Assembly (NCBI GenBank): GCA_963826505.1
Contig: CAWGXG010000009.1
Span: 62,001-126,000, forward strand
Direction of reading: 5' to 3'
DNA length: 64,000 bases
Source of the DNA: CAWGXG01 sp963826505
GTDB lineage: Bacteria; Chloroflexota; Anaerolineae; Aggregatilineales; Aggregatilineaceae
The translations under genes and the position numbers were made by a program. The notes under the pieces are model-generated. The model was not told where the DNA came from. It searched no databases and saw nothing but the letters and a program-made list of their open reading frames with translations. Of the stretch, positions 6,896 to 14,811 are shown one piece after another. Within the stretch, counting starts at the first letter, position 1. Every line of letters starts with the position of its first letter.

Positions 6896-8143
6896 ATGGC
6901 GGTGTGGCCCCTGCCCCGGATCATGTTCCGGGAACTGAGTACAGTCCAAGAAACGCGCCGGGTGGCCCTGCTCACGTCCGACGAGACGTGGAGCGCGCTC
7001 AGCGACAAACTCGTGCTGCCGATCCTGATCCAGGCAGAGCCCGCGCGTTATGATCGCGAGTTATTTGATTATCTGGCCGGTCATCTCCCCAGCCGCGCCG
7101 AGGTGGTGTACGTGGTGGGCAGCGGCGCGCCGGTCGAAGCGGGTAAGCTGATCGCCGCACGCAATCACATCCCACTGGTGATCGTACCCACGGCGCTCGA
7201 CAGCACGACGATGCTGCTATCCGAAGCGCTGGTCGAAGACCGCGCCGGGGATCGCCGCAAATGCCGGATGCCGGTTGAAACCGTACCTGCCGACGAGATT
7301 ATCATTGATTGGGACGTGATCGAGGCCGCGCCGGATCATCTGCGTGGCGCCGGGATCGTGGACGTAATCGCCATCGTCACTGGGCTGCTGGACTGGCGTT
7401 ACGCCGCACAGAAAAGCAAGAATCCGCGCGAGCAGCGCTTCGTGCCTTGGGCGGCGGGCGTCGCGACCGATCTGGCCAAACAAGCCATCAAGGGCGCGAG
7501 CGCAATCGGGGAAGGCGATCCGGAGACACTGCGCACCCTGCTCGACCTGATGATGATGACGGTCCAGTTGAGCAACCAGCTCGGCCATATGCGTCTGCAA
7601 CAGGGCAGCGAGCATTATCTGGCGAACATCGTCGCCGCCACGACCGGGTCCGATCTACCCCAGGCGGAGATTGTCGGGCCGTGTCTGCTGTTCTGCGCGG
7701 CGCTGCACGGCCAGGATCCCTCCCCGCTGCGTGACGCGCTGAGCACCGCCGGAGTCCGGCTGGACCAGGTGCGCGCGACCGACTTCAATCTGATCGTCGA
7801 CAACCTCCCGACGCATCTCGGCGATTTTGCCTGGCCGTACAGCATCCTCAACGATCTCGATCCGTTCTCGGAGACAGTCACCAAGGCGTTGGATGCGTCC
7901 GGGCTGGCAATCCTGCGCGAGACGTGGGAAATGCCCGACATCACCGAAGCGACGCAGCCCGTCGCGCTCGAATCGCCGTCCGAAGCACCGCATACCAACA
8001 AAATTCTGGCACCCACGACGGACGCCGCGCCCGCCCCCGACCCAACAGCCGATCCGGCTGCCGCACCGGCCGTTGAGCCAACCGTCGAAAACGGCGATAC
8101 GCATCCTGCCGAGGGTACGGCCAACATGACGGCGCAGCCGTAA
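6896..8143 (+). CDS. glycerol-1-phosphate dehydrogenase-like metal-dependent dehydrogenase
   Basis: 415 residues from the ATG at 6896 (GGAGAAGG just upstream; a frame start at 6845 lacks one). The fold follows the iron-alcohol-dehydrogenase/dehydroquinate-synthase class: a Rossmann half with VVYVVGSGAPVEAGKLIAA and IPLVIVPTALDSTT, then a helical half with the metal-binding region GAGIVDVIAIVTGLLDW and QQGSEHYLANIVA, which match the Asp and His ligand regions of sn-glycerol-1-phosphate dehydrogenases. Those enzymes reduce dihydroxyacetone phosphate with NAD(P)H. The last ~65 residues are Pro/Ala-rich and appear disordered, unusual for the family. Probably cytoplasmic. The substrate assignment is by family resemblance only; a 3-dehydroquinate synthase-like paralogue is the alternative. 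Confidence 0.7.
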   Translation: MAVWPLPRIMFRELSTVQETRRVALLTSDETWSALSDKLVLPILIQAEPARYDRELFDYLAGHLPSRAEVVYVVGSGAPVEAGKLIAARNHIPLVIVPTALDSTTMLLSEALVEDRAGDRRKCRMPVETVPADEIIIDWDVIEAAPDHLRGAGIVDVIAIVTGLLDWRYAAQKSKNPREQRFVPWAAGVATDLAKQAIKGASAIGEGDPETLRTLLDLMMMTVQLSNQLGHMRLQQGSEHYLANIVAATTGSDLPQAEIVGPCLLFCAALHGQDPSPLRDALSTAGVRLDQVRATDFNLIVDNLPTHLGDFAWPYSILNDLDPFSETVTKALDASGLAILRETWEMPDITEATQPVALESPSEAPHTNKILAPTTDAAPAPDPTADPAAAPAVEPTVENGDTHPAEGTANMTAQP

Positions 8144-8171
8144 CCGCTGCGATCGTCTTTATCATGATCTC

Positions 8172-8203
8172 AACGAGGCGCTATGAGCGCCTCGTTTTGT
8201 TTC
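8172..8203 (+). terminator. intrinsic terminator
   Basis: Ten-base stem AACGAGGCGC (8172-8181) with GCGCCTCGTT (8187-8196), five-base loop, then TTTGTTT. Ends the dehydrogenase transcript; the convergent sqdB-type gene ends at 8233. Confidence 0.85.
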
Positions 8204-8232
8204 CTCTTAAGTGGGCACAATCCAGGTGTGCT

Positions 8233-9444
8233 TTACTTCGACGACCCGCCGTCCGCCTCGTATTTCTCGATCGCGACATAGTCTTCGGTGCCGCCGCGCT
8301 TCCAGTAGATGCGCGGCACGATCGAGTCCTTGACGATGCGATCCTTGTACTGCACCACGCGCCGGATCACCTGTTCGACCAATGTGTCATCCAGCAAATG
8401 CGGCTTGAGGCCGAGATCGTACAACTCGTTGTGATCGGGATGGTAGTAATGCTCTTCCATCTCGACGCGCGGATTCTCATAGTGGGCAATCGCCACATCG
8501 ATGCCGATCTCTTTGGCGGCTTTCTGGACGGCGCGCGCCAGCTCCATCACGGAGAAGCTCTCGACCCACTGGTTAAAAACGCGCATGCGTCCGGGCGCGG
8601 GCGCGTTGAGCGCGGTCAGCTCGACGCATTGCAGCGTATCAAGAATGTTGAGATAGCCGCGCGTCTGCTGGCCCTTGCCGAACACGGTCAGCGGGATACC
8701 CGCCACCGCCTGCACGCAGAACCGGTTGAGCGCCGTGCCAAAAGATTCGTCATAATCGAAGCGGGTCAGCAGCCGGTCGTCGAGGTTGGACTCGGCGGTT
8801 TCGATGCCGTACACCACGCCCTGATTCAAATCGGTGGCGCGCAATCCCCAGATTTTGCAGGCAAACATAATATTGTTGCTGTCGTGGACTTTAGTCAGGT
8901 GGTAGAACGAGCCGGGCTGTTTGGGGAACGGCAGCGTATCCTTGCGCCCGCGATATTCGACCTCGAAATAGCCTTCTGCGATGTCGATATTGGGCGTGCC
9001 ATATTCGCCCATCGTCCCCAGCTTGATCAGGTGGGCGTCGGGCGCAAACTCGTGCATGGCCCACAGCACGTTCAGCGTGCCGTTGACGTTGTTCTCGTGG
9101 ACGCGCACCGCGTGATGCACGTCGATCATCGAATAGGGCGCGCTGGGGATTTCGCCGTAATGCACGATCACTTCCGGTTTGAAGTCGGCGATCACGCGAC
9201 TGATGAAGTACCAATCTTTGATGTCGCCGACGAACAGTTCAATCGACTTGCCAGTGACTTCTTGCCAGGCATCGACGCGGGCATGCAGGGAACGAATGGG
9301 AGTCAGACTGTCCGTACCGCGCTCAGCGTGCATCAAGCGCCGTGTGAAGTTATCGACCACCGCGACGGTATGCTCGCGTTGGCTGAAATACATGGCGGTG
9401 GACCAACCCAGATAACCATCCCCGCCCAGAATCAGAATGCGCAT
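8233..9444 (-). CDS. sqdB: UDP-sulfoquinovose synthase (sulfolipid head-group synthesis)
   Basis: 403 residues from the ATG at 9444, preceded by GAGGAG; an upstream extension to 9552 lacks a ribosome site and conserved sequence. The protein is a short-chain dehydrogenase/epimerase with the nucleotide loop GGDGYLGW at residues 7-14 and the sulfolipid-synthase hallmarks VVDNFTRR, HYGEIPSAPYSMI, LGTMGEYGTPNIDI and FYHLTKVHDSNN, closely following SQD1/SqdB. The enzyme adds sulfite to UDP-glucose to make UDP-sulfoquinovose in the cytoplasm. No sulfolipid glycosyltransferase (SqdX/SqdD type) is adjacent; the two glycosyltransferases in this window are 40 kb away. Length is normal for the family. 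Confidence 0.9.
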   Translation of the reverse strand: MRILILGGDGYLGWSTAMYFSQREHTVAVVDNFTRRLMHAERGTDSLTPIRSLHARVDAWQEVTGKSIELFVGDIKDWYFISRVIADFKPEVIVHYGEIPSAPYSMIDVHHAVRVHENNVNGTLNVLWAMHEFAPDAHLIKLGTMGEYGTPNIDIAEGYFEVEYRGRKDTLPFPKQPGSFYHLTKVHDSNNIMFACKIWGLRATDLNQGVVYGIETAESNLDDRLLTRFDYDESFGTALNRFCVQAVAGIPLTVFGKGQQTRGYLNILDTLQCVELTALNAPAPGRMRVFNQWVESFSVMELARAVQKAAKEIGIDVAIAHYENPRVEMEEHYYHPDHNELYDLGLKPHLLDDTLVEQVIRRVVQYKDRIVKDSIVPRIYWKRGGTEDYVAIEKYEADGGSSK

Positions 9445-9696
9445 AATGAGTTTGCTCCTCGCATCGACACCGCGAAACCGGCCAGCGGTCCGCTGCACCG
9501 GGTAAGTCCATGTGTGATAACCCAAAACAGGGCCGAAAGTTGCCCCGACCATTATACCTTACGCGACGCGGCTGGCGAGTGAGTCATACGGGAGGAGCGG
9601 AGTTGTCTCCAGAATAGGGCTTGATGCCGAACAGCGGATGCTTGAGCGACATAAGTGAGCGCCTTTTAGAAGATATTACGTATACATATAGTGATA

Positions 9697-9720
9697 ATCT
9701 ATGTGCGGCCGCATATAGAT
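9697..9720. promoter_or_regulatory. near-perfect 24-base palindrome, possible operator
   Basis: Outer arms ATCTAT and ATATAGAT around a GCGGCCGC core; only one symmetric pair fails to match. It lies in an AT-rich stretch 42 bases upstream of the GTG of the secreted beta-propeller gene, where a regulator would bind. Confidence 0.45.
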
Positions 9721-9761
9721 CAACAAACCTATGTTATCGTGACGGACCAAGGAGGCACCAG

Positions 9762-10841
9762 GTGGACGCACCACGACGATCAGGCGGCTGGACACGGTGG
9801 GCAGCGCTCGCCGGACTGGTACTAGCGTTAAGTCTCGGCTCAGCCGGGCTGGTCAGCGGGCAGGACGGCGGCGCGCTGCATCTGACCCTGGACGCCGATC
9901 ACCCGGTGATCATGCATGGCGACACGGGCGCCTGGGATGGGCAGTACACCGATCCCGGCGCGGTGATCTTTTATGACGGGCAGTTTCACATTTTTCGCAA
10001 CGGATTTGTTGGCTGGCCCGCCTGGGTCGGCATCGCCTACCACACCAGCCCGGACGGCTATACCTGGACGCAGCACGGCGACGGTCCGATTCTGACGACG
10101 GACGACGTCCCTTACGCCGAAACCGCCGCGCTGGCGTCGAGCGTGCTGGTTTTGGATGATGGCACGTGGGTGCTGTATCTCTATACGTGGGGCAATCAGT
10201 TCGCCAGTTCGGGATCAGCGTCGTGGGCTGTTGGGCGCGCGACAGCGCCCGCACCGGAGGGCCCGTGGACCGTCGATCCCAATCCAGTGCTGCTGCCGGG
10301 GCCGGAAGGCGATTGGGATGCTGCCCAGGTCAGCGCGCCGAGCGTGGTCCGCACTGATGACGGCTACTCGATGTACTTCGCGGGACACGATGCTCAAAAC
10401 AACCGCATGATCGGCATGGCCACCAGTCCGGATGGCATCACCTGGACCAAATACGACGATCCAGCCACGACCGCCGCGCCCTATGCCGCCAGCGATCCGG
10501 TGTTTAGGATGGGCGATCCGGATACTTGGGACGCATACTCGGTGTGGCAGCCGCGCGTGGTCGTCACGCCGGGCGGCTGGGTGATGTCCTACCGCAGCGC
10601 GACTCCCGGCGGAATAGGTAAAGGTTATGGACTGGCGCTCAGCCAGGACGGCATCACCTGGACGCGCTACGCGGGTAACCCGTACCTGTTCGACAAAGAT
10701 ATTTTGCGGCGGGCCATGTATTTCAACACGCTGGTGTACCACGACGATATGATCTATGTGTTCGTGGAGATTCAGCGCGGCTATCAGAACCAGACCGACA
10801 TTTACACCGCCACATTAGACGGCGATCCGTTTGCGGGCTAA
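9762..10841 (+). CDS. secreted five-bladed beta-propeller protein, glycosidase-like
   Basis: 359 residues from a GTG with AAGGAGG eight bases upstream. A signal peptide covers the first ~40 residues (basic start, LAGLVLALSLGSAGLVSG). The mature part repeats Asp-box-like strands: TSPDGYTWTQHGDGPIL, GRATAPAPEGPWT, MYFAGHD, MATSPDGITWTKY, ALSQDGITWTRY. These match the five-bladed propeller found in GH43/GH32/GH130-type enzymes and related sugar-binding proteins. I cannot place catalytic acids with certainty, so enzyme activity is inferred from the fold. It is exported and acts on carbohydrate or is a surface protein. A 24-base palindrome lies upstream and a terminator downstream. Confidence 0.7.
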   Translation: MDAPRRSGGWTRWAALAGLVLALSLGSAGLVSGQDGGALHLTLDADHPVIMHGDTGAWDGQYTDPGAVIFYDGQFHIFRNGFVGWPAWVGIAYHTSPDGYTWTQHGDGPILTTDDVPYAETAALASSVLVLDDGTWVLYLYTWGNQFASSGSASWAVGRATAPAPEGPWTVDPNPVLLPGPEGDWDAAQVSAPSVVRTDDGYSMYFAGHDAQNNRMIGMATSPDGITWTKYDDPATTAAPYAASDPVFRMGDPDTWDAYSVWQPRVVVTPGGWVMSYRSATPGGIGKGYGLALSQDGITWTRYAGNPYLFDKDILRRAMYFNTLVYHDDMIYVFVEIQRGYQNQTDIYTATLDGDPFAG

Positions 10842-10871
10842 GCCCTGGACGGAAAAACCAGATCGCACCGG

Positions 10872-10905
10872 CCCCGGAGAACCATGTGACTGTGGTTTTC
10901 CGGGG
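10872..10905. terminator. terminator shared by convergent genes
   Basis: 13-base stem with one G-T pair, CCCCGGAGAACCA (10872-10884) and TGGTTTTCCGGGG (10893-10905). It sits between the propeller gene (ends 10841) and the minus-strand flavoprotein gene (ends 10917). Confidence 0.65.
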
Positions 10906-10916
10906 TCTGTCGGAAT

Positions 10917-11546
10917 TCAGTCCCCGCCGCCACTCGCCGAGGGCAGTATGGGCGAGGCCGGATACCAGTACGCGCCAGGGAAATCGGCCGCGACTTCCTT
11001 CTTTTTGCCGCTCCATGCGTCGATGTCCAGACGGTAGACGCTGGTGCGTTTCAGCTCGGCGTCGATGGGTGGGCGATAGTCCTGGCCGGGATGCAGGTGC
11101 GGCGCGTATTTGTCCAACAATGCTTGCAGCGCACCCATTGCTTCATCCCGATCGACCACCATGTGCACCCGCCCGAACACGACTACACTCGCGTATTCAA
11201 CGCTGAATTCGAGCGCTTCGGCGGCGGGCAGCAGCCGTCCCATCTCCATCACGCTGAAACAGGCCCGCGCGCCCTGATCGCCTCCGCCTTCTACGTTGGA
11301 GCGGGTGCGGCCTTTGAGCGCCGTGTGAAAATAAAGGCCGTGCGCTGGCTCGTCGTATACAAACAGGTTGCTGTGCAGAAACGGTTGGTCGCTGTCCGCC
11401 GTGGCCAGCACGCCGACCGGCGCGCGCCGCAAAAAAGCGCGAATCCATGCTTCATCCGTCACGGCGCGGTCGCGGCGGCGCACCTGGGCCAGCGCGTCAG
11501 CCGGGCTGGGATCGGAAACGGGTGAGTCTGACGGAAAAGTCGTCAT
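10917..11546 (-). CDS. pyridoxamine 5'-phosphate oxidase-like flavin-binding protein
   Basis: 209 residues from the ATG at 11546 with AGGAG upstream; the frame extends to 11621 but without a ribosome site. The split-barrel FMN-binding fold shows as AFLRRAPVGVLATADSDQPF, SNLFVYDEPAHGLYFHTA, RTRSNVEGG and a C-terminal SVYRLDIDAWSGKKKE, as in the Nim/PNPOx-like group that reduces or binds heme, nitroimidazoles or F420-like cofactors. Cytoplasmic. The substrate cannot be told from sequence. The first 30 residues are Ser/Pro-rich and probably disordered. Confidence 0.75.
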   Translation of the reverse strand: MTTFPSDSPVSDPSPADALAQVRRRDRAVTDEAWIRAFLRRAPVGVLATADSDQPFLHSNLFVYDEPAHGLYFHTALKGRTRSNVEGGGDQGARACFSVMEMGRLLPAAEALEFSVEYASVVVFGRVHMVVDRDEAMGALQALLDKYAPHLHPGQDYRPPIDAELKRTSVYRLDIDAWSGKKKEVAADFPGAYWYPASPILPSASGGGD

Positions 11547-11735
11547 AGAAGGCTCCTGTGTAGTACGCGATGTGGCTGGTCCAGCGCGCCTATTGTACCG
11601 GCAAAGGTCCATGCGACACACGAAATAACCCTTACCGCCAGAGCAATAGCATCAAGATTGAATCGGGCATATAGAAGCCGATCGTGCGGAACATCCGGCT
11701 GAATGTGTCTGCCCCACGATCCCGCCGTCTCACCG

Positions 11736-11764
11736 TTGACAAGCGTCCCGTGCGCCGCTATACT
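11736..11764 (+). promoter_or_regulatory. strong promoter of a short transcription unit
   Basis: TTGACA (11736-11741), 17-base spacer, TATACT (11759-11764). The predicted start near 11771 would make a transcript of about 220 bases ending at the terminator at 11953-11992. Upstream, 11547-11735 holds nothing I can identify. Confidence 0.7.
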
Positions 11765-11840
11765 GACCCCGTTCTTATGGGCGTAACATCGCGCCCGATC
11801 CCATCGCCCGCTTGCTAGTGCTGAAGAAAGGAGGCACCCG

Positions 11841-11918
11841 GTGAACGTGTTCTACCTGGCTCTAAGCAAACCACCTGCCGAACTCGCTGCAAAAGCCGCC
11901 GCCGGGTCCTGCCTCTGA
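11841..11918 (+). CDS. 25-residue peptide gene
   Basis: GTG start with AAAGGAGG ten bases upstream, then a 25-residue frame (VNVFYLALSKPPAEL then AAKAAAGSCL) and TGA. A perfect hairpin GCGCAC-aca-GTGCGC (11919-11933) begins on the base after the stop, and a strong terminator follows 20 bases later. A promoter lies 75 bases upstream. This is either a free-standing small protein or a leader peptide for mutS2 downstream. There is no run of one amino acid codon as in classic attenuators. The peptide has a hydrophobic start and an Ala-rich helix-forming end; function unknown. It is too short for most gene callers. Confidence 0.5.
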   Translation: MNVFYLALSKPPAELAAKAAAGSCL

Positions 11919-11952
11919 GCGCACACAGTGCGCGCCCCCGGTGATGCCCTCT

Positions 11953-11992
11953 AACGCCGTGAGTGTCGGTTGGTGATACTCACGGCGTTTTT
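11953..11992 (+). terminator. strong intrinsic terminator
   Basis: 12-base perfect stem AACGCCGTGAGT (11953-11964) with its complement (11978-11989), 13-base loop, then TTTTT. It lies between the small peptide gene and mutS2, so mutS2 needs its own promoter or read-through. Confidence 0.85.
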
Positions 11993-12108
11993 CGTACTTT
12001 TACGGTTGTTTTTCAGCCAGCAGCGGGCCGCACAACCACCCGCTCACCGTCTAGCGTACACTGAGCGACGCATTCCGATGATCCATCTTGACACAGGACT
12101 GGCAAGCG

Positions 12109-14520
12109 ATGAACGACAAATCGGCACACACGCTCGAACTGCCGAAAATTCTCGAACAACTGGCCCGCTTTACGGCGTTTTCGGCCAGCCATGAGCTGGC
12201 ACTGGCACTGCGCCCCACCCCCTATTTGGACGAAGCACGCGACCGCCAACACGAAACCACTGAGGCGCGGCTCCTGCTCAACACGCACGATCACATCACG
12301 GTCGGCGGCTCACGCGATGTGCGCCCGGACGTGATCGCCGCCCAGCGCGGCGTCGTGTTGGAACCCCAGACACTGCTCGACATTCGCGGCACGCTGCGTC
12401 AGGCGACCACCCTGCGGCGCATCATCGGGCGGCTAGGCAACCAGTTCCCGACGCTGGCGGCGCTGGCCGATCGCCTGGAAGAGTGCACGGGCGTTCAACA
12501 TGAGATCAGCCGCGTGCTCGATGATGCGGGCGAAGTGCTGGACTCGGCCAGCCCCAAGCTGACCAACATCCGGCGCGATATGCACATCGCGTATGACCGG
12601 CTGCACAGCAAGCTGCAAAGCCTGATCAATAACGTCGATAACGCGCAGTATCTCCAGGAAAAACTCATCACTCAGCGCCATGGACGCTACGTGATCCCGC
12701 TGCGCGCTGAATTCAAAGGCCGCATCAACGGCATCATCCACGATCAGAGCGCCAGCGGCGCGACGCTGTTTATCGAACCGGCCAACACGGTCGAACTCAA
12801 CAACACGTGGCGCGAGCTTCAGCTTGAAGAAGAGAACGAGATCCGCCGCATCCTGCGCGAACTGTCAGATCTCGTCGGGCGCGAGGCGAAATTCATCACA
12901 CGCACGGTCGAAGTGCTGGCCGAGTTGGATCTGATCTTCGCCAAAGCCAAGTACGCGGACTCGCTGACCGCCTCCGCGCCGGAGTTGGTCGGATTCCGTG
13001 AAGCGCCGCACCCGCACCCCGGCAGCACCATCGATCTGCGCGTGGCGCGTCACCCATTGCTGGACTACGACACCGCCGTGCCGATCGACGTGGAGATGGA
13101 CGAGGATACCTATGTGCTCGTCATCACCGGGCCGAACACGGGCGGTAAAACGGTCGCGCTCAAGACAGTCGGACTGCTGGTGCTGATGGCGCAGTGCGGG
13201 CTGCACCTGCCTGTGTCGGAAAACTCGCGGCTGTCGGTCTTCAAAGAGGTTTTCGCGGACATCGGCGACGAGCAGAGCATCGAACAATCGCTCTCGACGT
13301 TTTCGTCGCACATGACCAACATCAAGAGCATTCTCGACCAATCCGATCACGAAACGCTGGTGATCCTGGACGAGCTGGGCGCGGGCACCGATCCCGCCGA
13401 AGGCGCGGCACTGGCCCGTGCTCTGCTGGACGATTTGGTCGGGCGCGGCGTGACGACCCTCGTCACTACGCACCACCCGGAGCTGAAAATCTACAGCCAC
13501 GAGAAACCCGGCGTGCAAAATGCCAGCGTCGAGTTCAATCTCGAAACGCTCGCGCCGACCTACCGCCTGATGATCGGGCTGCCGGGACGCTCCAACGCGC
13601 TGGCGATTGCCGAACGGCTCGGGCTGCCCAAGCCGATCATCGAGCAGGCGCGTGGCATGATCACCGAAGACGATCTGATCGCGGACGACCTGCTAGACGA
13701 AATTCACCGCAAGCGTGACGAATCGCGCCGGGCGGCGCAGGCCAGTATGCAGTCCTTCACCGCGGCGGAAACGCTGCGCGCCGAACTGCGCGGTCGGCTG
13801 GAAGACATCGAAAACGAGCGGCGCGAGATTCTGGCGCAGGCGCGCGAAGAGGCTGAACGCGAAGTCGAAGCGCTGCGCGAGGAAACTCGCCGCCTGCGCA
13901 AGCGGTTAGGCGCGGCAGGCCAGCCGCTGGACATCATCCGGCAGGTGGAACAGGAAACCAAACACCTGGATACCGGCCTGGATGCGCTGCCACGCCCGGT
14001 GATGCACGTCCCCGGTGACGACGAGGACGCGCCGGTCTTCCGGCTGGGAGATCTCGTCTGGATCGAGACGCTGCAAGCCGAAGGGCAGATCACCGAGCTG
14101 TCCGATCAGGATGCGGAAGTAGCGGTCGGACGGCTGCGGCTGCGCACGCGACTGGAAGAGCTGAGCTACCGCTCGAAGACTGAAAGCAAGCGCGACCAGA
14201 AAAAGCGCGCGCGGCGCGGCGCGCGTGCCAGCGCGGCGACACCCGCGGAAGTAGCGGTCAGGACGTCGCCGGGCCTGGAGCTTGACCTGCGCGGCCAGTC
14301 CGTCGAAGATGCCGTGCCGGAAATGGAAGACTACCTGGACGCGGCCTATATGGCGGGCATGCCCTTCGTGCGCATCATTCACGGCAAGGGCACAGGCGTG
14401 CTGCGCGCCGCCATTCGCGAAAGGCTGCACGGCCATCCGCTCGTCAAGAAATACGAGCGCGGCGGCGAAAAAGAAGGCGGCGACGGCGTGACAATTGTTA
14501 CTTTGGTGCCGAACGCCTGA
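12109..14520 (+). CDS. mutS2: MutS2 family endonuclease / ribosome-collision ATPase
   Basis: 803 residues from the ATG at 12109 (an upstream TTG at 12088 is less likely). It has the MutS core (LELPKILEQLARFTAFSAS, then clamp helices), the ATPase with Walker A GPNTGGKTVALKT near residue 341, Walker B LVILDELGAGTDPAEGAAL and TTLVTTHHPELK, a long coiled coil rich in Glu/Arg, and the C-terminal Smr domain from about residue 723 (LDLRGQSVEDAV, IIHGKGTGVLRAAIRERL). There is no mismatch-recognition domain, as expected for MutS2. The family suppresses recombination and, in Bacillus, splits collided ribosomes. Intact reading frame, normal length. Confidence 0.95.
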   Translation: MNDKSAHTLELPKILEQLARFTAFSASHELALALRPTPYLDEARDRQHETTEARLLLNTHDHITVGGSRDVRPDVIAAQRGVVLEPQTLLDIRGTLRQATTLRRIIGRLGNQFPTLAALADRLEECTGVQHEISRVLDDAGEVLDSASPKLTNIRRDMHIAYDRLHSKLQSLINNVDNAQYLQEKLITQRHGRYVIPLRAEFKGRINGIIHDQSASGATLFIEPANTVELNNTWRELQLEEENEIRRILRELSDLVGREAKFITRTVEVLAELDLIFAKAKYADSLTASAPELVGFREAPHPHPGSTIDLRVARHPLLDYDTAVPIDVEMDEDTYVLVITGPNTGGKTVALKTVGLLVLMAQCGLHLPVSENSRLSVFKEVFADIGDEQSIEQSLSTFSSHMTNIKSILDQSDHETLVILDELGAGTDPAEGAALARALLDDLVGRGVTTLVTTHHPELKIYSHEKPGVQNASVEFNLETLAPTYRLMIGLPGRSNALAIAERLGLPKPIIEQARGMITEDDLIADDLLDEIHRKRDESRRAAQASMQSFTAAETLRAELRGRLEDIENERREILAQAREEAEREVEALREETRRLRKRLGAAGQPLDIIRQVEQETKHLDTGLDALPRPVMHVPGDDEDAPVFRLGDLVWIETLQAEGQITELSDQDAEVAVGRLRLRTRLEELSYRSKTESKRDQKKRARRGARASAATPAEVAVRTSPGLELDLRGQSVEDAVPEMEDYLDAAYMAGMPFVRIIHGKGTGVLRAAIRERLHGHPLVKKYERGGEKEGGDGVTIVTLVPNA

Positions 14521-14534
14521 TCGAGATGTCATCT

Positions 14535-14562
14535 GGGCCGGACTTGCGTCTGGCCCTTTTTT
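14535..14562 (+). terminator. intrinsic terminator of mutS2
   Basis: Nine-base stem with one G-T pair (14535-14543 with 14548-14556), TTGC loop, six T residues. Confidence 0.85.
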
Positions 14563-14713
14563 GCACCCGTTGCGGTTAGATTTCGATTTGAATAAATCGG
14601 CCTTACCCTGTTGCAAATTACTGGCGAAACTACCAAAACGAGATACAATGATTTTTGTAAAATGGGCATTGATACAATGCCTTTTGATAAGTTGAGGACG
14701 TTCACCGCACAAG

Positions 14714-14733
14714 CTAGTGATAAACGTCACTAG
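14714..14733. promoter_or_regulatory. inverted repeat upstream of the cytochrome c genes
   Basis: CTAGTGA (14714-14720), six-base spacer, TCACTAG (14727-14733), a perfect 7+7 palindrome about 80 bases before the cytochrome gene, in an AT-rich 250-base gap. It could be a regulator site; several TACAAT-like -10 boxes lie nearby without clear -35 partners. Confidence 0.4.
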
Positions 14734-14811
14734 TCGTTGATGCAATATCGAAATTATCCTAGTGTGCTGTACAATGAAGTCATTGCAGCACCTAATTGAG
14801 TCAATTCAGGT

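Noticed and set aside
8164..9582. 472-residue open frame on the plus strand opposite sqdB
   Set aside because: Mirror of a strongly conserved gene in GC-rich DNA; composition is His/Arg/Asp-rich with no motif and no ribosome site.
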